From: Succinatimonas sp. UBA7265
Lineage (GTDB): Bacteria; Pseudomonadota; Gammaproteobacteria; Enterobacterales; Succinivibrionaceae
Assembly: GCA_002473165.1 (NCBI GenBank)
Contig: DKSD01000011.1
Span: 1,700-65,699, forward strand
DNA length: 64,000 nt
Direction: 5' to 3'
Positions 61,035 through 64,000 of this stretch are shown here, in pieces (the first letter of the stretch is position 1; the number at the start of each line of letters is the position of its first letter). The notes beneath the pieces were generated by a model. It saw nothing but the letters and a program-made list of their open reading frames with translations, did not search any database and had not been told where the DNA came from. The position numbers were made by a program, and so were the translations under genes.

Positions 61035-61110
61035 TGATACCATTTTTTGATACCACCAGCAATAAGTAACTCATATCAAATTAATATACATAAATATACT
61101 GTTATATCAA
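61035..61110 (-). promoter_or_regulatory. hicAB promoter and operator-like repeats
   Basis: On the minus strand TTGATA (61105-61110) and TATATT (61083-61088) are 16 bases apart, each with five of six matches. Downstream of the predicted start, the 8-mer TGGTATCA occurs twice in the same direction at 61048-61055 and 61035-61042, 13 bp apart. HicB-type ribbon-helix-helix proteins bind such repeats, so autorepression is expected. Confidence 0.6.
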
Positions 61111-61154
61111 GCAATTAATTTTATACGTCTAAATTAAAGCCCGCACTTTCAGGC

Positions 61155-61193
61155 AAATTTAAGCCGCCGCGGGGATCTCCCGGCGGCGGCTTT
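61155..61193 (-). terminator. terminator of dapB
   Basis: AAAGCCGCCG and CGGCGGCTTA form a stem on the minus strand followed by AAATTT, a moderate U-tract. Confidence 0.55.
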
Positions 61194-61210
61194 AGTGCGG
61201 CACTCTTTGC

Positions 61211-61981
61211 CTATTTAAGCCCGAGCACGTCGTTTAAACTGTAGAGCGCGGGCTTCTTGTCGGCAACCCAGCGGGCGGCGCGCAGCGCGCCTGAGGCGAA
61301 GGTCTGGCGCGAGGTGGCGATGTGCTTTAACTCAAGCCGCTCGCCGTCGCAGCAGAACATCGCGGTGTGATCGCCGACGATGTCGCCGCCGCGCACCGAC
61401 GAAAAGCCGATGGTGCCGTACTGGCGGGCGCCGGTGTCGCCGTTGCGCCCGGCCACCATGACATCCTTGAGCGCGACATGACGGGCCGAGGCCGCGGCCT
61501 CGCCCATGGCCAGCGCGGTCCCGGAAGGGGCGTCGACCTTGTAGCGGTGGTGGGCCTCGACGATCTCGAGATCCGCATCCTGCAGCACGGCCGCGGTCTT
61601 GGCGATGAGGTTTAAGAGCACGTTCACGCCCACGGAGAAATTGGCGGCAAAAACGACAGGGATCGCCTTGGAGGCCTGCCTGATCTCGTCTTTCTGGGCG
61701 GCGCTGAAACCGGTGGTGCCCAGCACCACAGGAAGCTTGTGCGCCACGGCAAACTTTAAGACCTTAAGCGAGGCCTCGGGGCGGGAGAAGTCCACAAAGA
61801 GGTCCGGGATCTCCTTTAAGAGCTCAGGATCGGCGACGGTCTCAGCGGTGCAGCCTGCAGGCAGCGTTTCAGCGTTGCGATCGATGCCGCACACCACTTT
61901 CACGCCGTCCATGCCCTGGCAGCAATCCCACAGGGCGTGGCCCATGCGTCCGCCCAGTCCCACGATTCCAATTCTCAGCAC
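61211..61981 (-). CDS. dapB: 4-hydroxy-tetrahydrodipicolinate reductase
   Basis: DapB (256 residues) reduces the product of DapA in lysine and diaminopimelate synthesis. The cofactor loop is VGLGGRMGHAL, the substrate-binding motif AHHRYKVDAPSGTA is complete, and the catalytic His-Lys lie in that motif (EAHHRYK). The start is GTG 61981 with AAGGAGG upstream. It follows the GNAT gene by one base. Confidence 0.95.
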   Translation of the reverse strand: MLRIGIVGLGGRMGHALWDCCQGMDGVKVVCGIDRNAETLPAGCTAETVADPELLKEIPDLFVDFSRPEASLKVLKFAVAHKLPVVLGTTGFSAAQKDEIRQASKAIPVVFAANFSVGVNVLLNLIAKTAAVLQDADLEIVEAHHRYKVDAPSGTALAMGEAAASARHVALKDVMVAGRNGDTGARQYGTIGFSSVRGGDIVGDHTAMFCCDGERLELKHIATSRQTFASGALRAARWVADKKPALYSLNDVLGLK

Positions 61982-61982
61982 T

Positions 61983-62459
61983 TCAGACCTCCTTGGTCAT
62001 GATGATCAGATGAGCCGATCTTACGCCCGAAGCACAAAAATGTAACGTACGGTAGAAGTCCTGTGCACCATGATTGAGCATTTCGACGTGCACCGTCAGG
62101 CGGTGGCCGCCCTGCATCCTCACGACATGCGCCGCGGTGTCCATAAGAAAGCGGCCGATCCCGTGCCGCAGATGCCTGGGGGAGACATAGAGCGCATGCA
62201 CGGCGCCCTGGCTAAGCTCGCCGCGAAAGCTCAGAAATCCCAAAAGCTCCTCGGCGCCGGGCTTTGGGGCGCGCACGGCGAGGATCACCCTGGCGTTGCC
62301 TGAAAGCCGGCGCTTCCACACCTCGGACATCTCCGTTACCGAGATGGTCATGGGGCGCTCGCGGCGCTCGACTTCCGCCGACTGCAGCTCGGTGATCGCT
62401 ATCTGCGCGCAGTCCTCAAGGCGGGCCCAGCGCAGGCTCACCTCATCCTGAAACGGCAT
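61983..62459 (-). CDS. GNAT-family N-acetyltransferase between recN and dapB
   Basis: This 158-residue GNAT protein has the acetyl-CoA motif LYVSPRHLRHGIGRFLMD and a late motif DFYRTLHF. The start is ATG 62459, overlapping the end of recN by 17 bp, so it is translated from the same message. It is not RimI by any clear match; the substrate is unknown. Confidence 0.83.
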   Translation of the reverse strand: MPFQDEVSLRWARLEDCAQIAITELQSAEVERRERPMTISVTEMSEVWKRRLSGNARVILAVRAPKPGAEELLGFLSFRGELSQGAVHALYVSPRHLRHGIGRFLMDTAAHVVRMQGGHRLTVHVEMLNHGAQDFYRTLHFCASGVRSAHLIIMTKEV

Positions 62460-64000
62460 CGTCCGCGCCGTGGCGCAGCAGCGCCAGCGCCCCCTGCCGC
62501 GTGGCCTCGGTGACCACGCTGCCGCCCATCATGCGCGAGATCTCATCGACCCTGCCCCGCTCGTCAAGTTCGCGGATCTTTGAGATGACGCCGTCAGAGG
62601 TGTTCTCCTTGGTTACGAGCAGCTGCTGCCGCGCCGCCGCCGCAACCTGCGGCAGATGGGTGACGCACAAAACCTGCACGCGCTGCCCGAGCTTTTTTAG
62701 GAGATCGCCCACGGCCGAGGCGGTGCGCCCGGAGATCCCGGTGTCGACCTCGTCAAAGATGAGCGTGGGCGTCGAGTTGCGCCCGGAGGTTAAGACCTCG
62801 ATGGCCAGAGCCAGGCGCGAGAGCTCGCCGCCTGAGGCGACCTCGCCTAAAGCGCGCGGCTGCTGGCCTAAATTTGCCGAAAAGAGGAAGAGGCACTCGT
62901 CGCGCCCGTCGCGGCGCGGGCGGCATTCGCGATCGCAAATAACCTGCACTTTAAACACGCCGTCAGGCATGGCCAGAGTGCGGATGAGCGCTGTGACCTG
63001 CTCTCCCATGGAGGAGGCGGCCTCCGCCCTTGCTTTGGATAACGCCTCTGCCGCCTCTTCATAGGCGGCGCGCAGCGTTTTGACCTCGGATGTGAGCTTG
63101 GTGATCGCCTCTTTGAGCGAGAGGAAATGCCCAAGCCGCCCTTCAAGATCGGCAGCCACCGTCCAGAGTTTGCCAGGCTCGGTGCGAAAGCGGCGGGCCA
63201 GATCGTGGCACTGCTCAAGCTTGTCCGAGAGCTCTTTTGAGAGCGCCGGATCAGAGACGGCGGCGTAAGAGGCCAGGGCGTCGCGCGCCTCGGCAAGTTT
63301 CTCCAGGCCTGAGGTAAAGCTTTCGATGATGGGATCGAGCCTTTCGTGATCGTACTGCGCCGCCCCTTCGAGATCGCGAAGCCTGCTCTCCAACACATCT
63401 ATGACGTTGTGCTCGTCATCTGAGAGCGCGGCCAGCGCCAGCGCCGCGGCCTGATCGGTCTCCTCGGCGTGCATGAGTGAGTCGTAGCGCGCGGAGAGCG
63501 CCTCATAGTCGCCGTCGCTGAGATCGAGCTGACGCAAAAGCTCCAAATCCGCGCGCTCCTCTTTAAAGGCCGCGGCGCCGTCGCGCTGCTCGTCGGCAAG
63601 CTTTTGCAGCTCCTGCCTTTTGGCGTTGTATTTTGCAAAAGCCTCGCGCACGGCTTTAAGCTTGTCTTCAAGGCCGCCAAAGCCGTCCAGGAGCTCCAGC
63701 TGGCGGTGCGGATCGGCAAGGCGCACCGAGGCGTGCTGCCCGTGCACGGAGATGAGCGCCGCGCCGATGTCGCGCAGCTGCGAGAGGTTGGCCGCATGGC
63801 CGTTGACAAAGGCGCGCGACTTGCCGTCCGCGCCTAAGACGCGGCGCAGCACCAGCGCGCCGTCGTCTGATAAGAGCGCGGCGTCTTTTAGCAGGGCCTT
63901 GAGCTCCTCTGAGAGCCCGTCTTCGCCGAACACGGCCTCGATCTCGGCACGCTCTGCGCCCTCGCGCACGGCCTGGGTGTTGGCGCGCTCGCCCAGAACC
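62443..64000 (-). CDS. recN: RecN, DNA repair SMC-like ATPase, 5' end outside window
   Basis: RecN acts in double-strand break repair. The visible part begins VLGERANTQAVREGA and covers all but the N-terminal Walker A part. It includes the region SRAFVNGHAANLSQLRDIGAALISVHGQHA, long coiled coils (about 130-310 of the visible part), the ABC signature EVASGGELSRLALAIE and Walker B TLIFDEVDTGISGRTA. The start codon lies beyond 64000. The stop overlaps the GNAT gene, giving the order recN-GNAT-dapB. Confidence 0.96.
   Translation of the reverse strand, partial: VLGERANTQAVREGAERAEIEAVFGEDGLSEELKALLKDAALLSDDGALVLRRVLGADGKSRAFVNGHAANLSQLRDIGAALISVHGQHASVRLADPHRQLELLDGFGGLEDKLKAVREAFAKYNAKRQELQKLADEQRDGAAAFKEERADLELLRQLDLSDGDYEALSARYDSLMHAEETDQAAALALAALSDDEHNVIDVLESRLRDLEGAAQYDHERLDPIIESFTSGLEKLAEARDALASYAAVSDPALSKELSDKLEQCHDLARRFRTEPGKLWTVAADLEGRLGHFLSLKEAITKLTSEVKTLRAAYEEAAEALSKARAEAASSMGEQVTALIRTLAMPDGVFKVQVICDRECRPRRDGRDECLFLFSANLGQQPRALGEVASGGELSRLALAIEVLTSGRNSTPTLIFDEVDTGISGRTASAVGDLLKKLGQRVQVLCVTHLPQVAAAARQQLLVTKENTSDGVISKIRELDERGRVDEISRMMGGSVVTEATRQGALALLRHGADDAVSG

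Overview
The window looks like chromosome of a GC-rich gammaproteobacterium. The order ruvC-ruvA-ruvB-ybgC-tolQ-tolR-tolA-tolB-pal-cpoB is the classical gammaproteobacterial arrangement. Sigma-70, GlnA, CarAB and the tRNAs are of proteobacterial type, and Tam, Tol-Pal and KDO genes show a diderm envelope. An anaerobic, succinate-forming member of the Aeromonadales/Succinivibrionaceae would fit (YjjPB exporter, accessory gut-type genes), but that placement is inference; no 16S gene is present.

Layout. 1-1110: a truncated and a complete tRNA-Lys, then a RpiB/LacA-family sugar-phosphate isomerase with a CRP-like site upstream. 1116-8996 (minus): the ruvCAB-ybgC-tolQRAB-pal-cpoB run. 9036-20961: a block separating ruvC from its usual neighbours yebC-aspS. 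It holds a GNAT acetyltransferase, a sirtuin of the SirTM class with its zinc macrodomain partner, a small XRE regulator with an inverted-repeat operator, tRNA-Thr, a two-partner secretion pair, a convergent secreted repeat protein, glk and rpoD. 20962-23551 (minus): aspS-yebC. 23552-24132: a gene-free, hairpin-rich stretch ending in a plus-strand terminator (candidate RNA). 24133-32806 (minus): an orphan amino-acid binding protein, then the tamA-tamB-hpt-lon-like operon. 33055-39435 (plus): carAB and an MsbA-like exporter. 39481-41298 (minus): an IS1634-like transposase lacking its first catalytic Asp.

41558-43774 (plus): a small secreted protein, the yjjP-yjjB exporter pair and a GNAT enzyme. 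44171-53412 (plus): glnA, gltB, gltD and gdhA, a contiguous ammonium-assimilation cluster with NtrC-like and other inverted repeats and tandem hairpins between glnA and gltB. 53496-57262 (minus): two adjacent, diverged AAA-ATPase-like/PD-(D/E)XK proteins. 57467-59190 (plus): kdsA-kdsD for KDO synthesis, with KdsA of the metal-dependent type. 59547-60302: a gluconate-5-dehydrogenase-like SDR. 60430-61027 (minus): an AT-rich HicAB toxin-antitoxin module. 61211-64000 (minus): recN (cut by the window end), a GNAT enzyme and dapB.

Working together: the Tol-Pal, Tam, KDO, MsbA-like and TPS genes serve the outer membrane; carAB, glnA, gltBD and gdhA share the glutamine/glutamate pool; ruvCAB and recN serve recombination repair. 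The least ordinary parts are the SirTM/macrodomain/GNAT operon, the paired AAA-nuclease proteins, the TPS pair with an altered VRGY motif, a TamA with a lipobox, and the candidate RNA at 23.76-24.09 kb.
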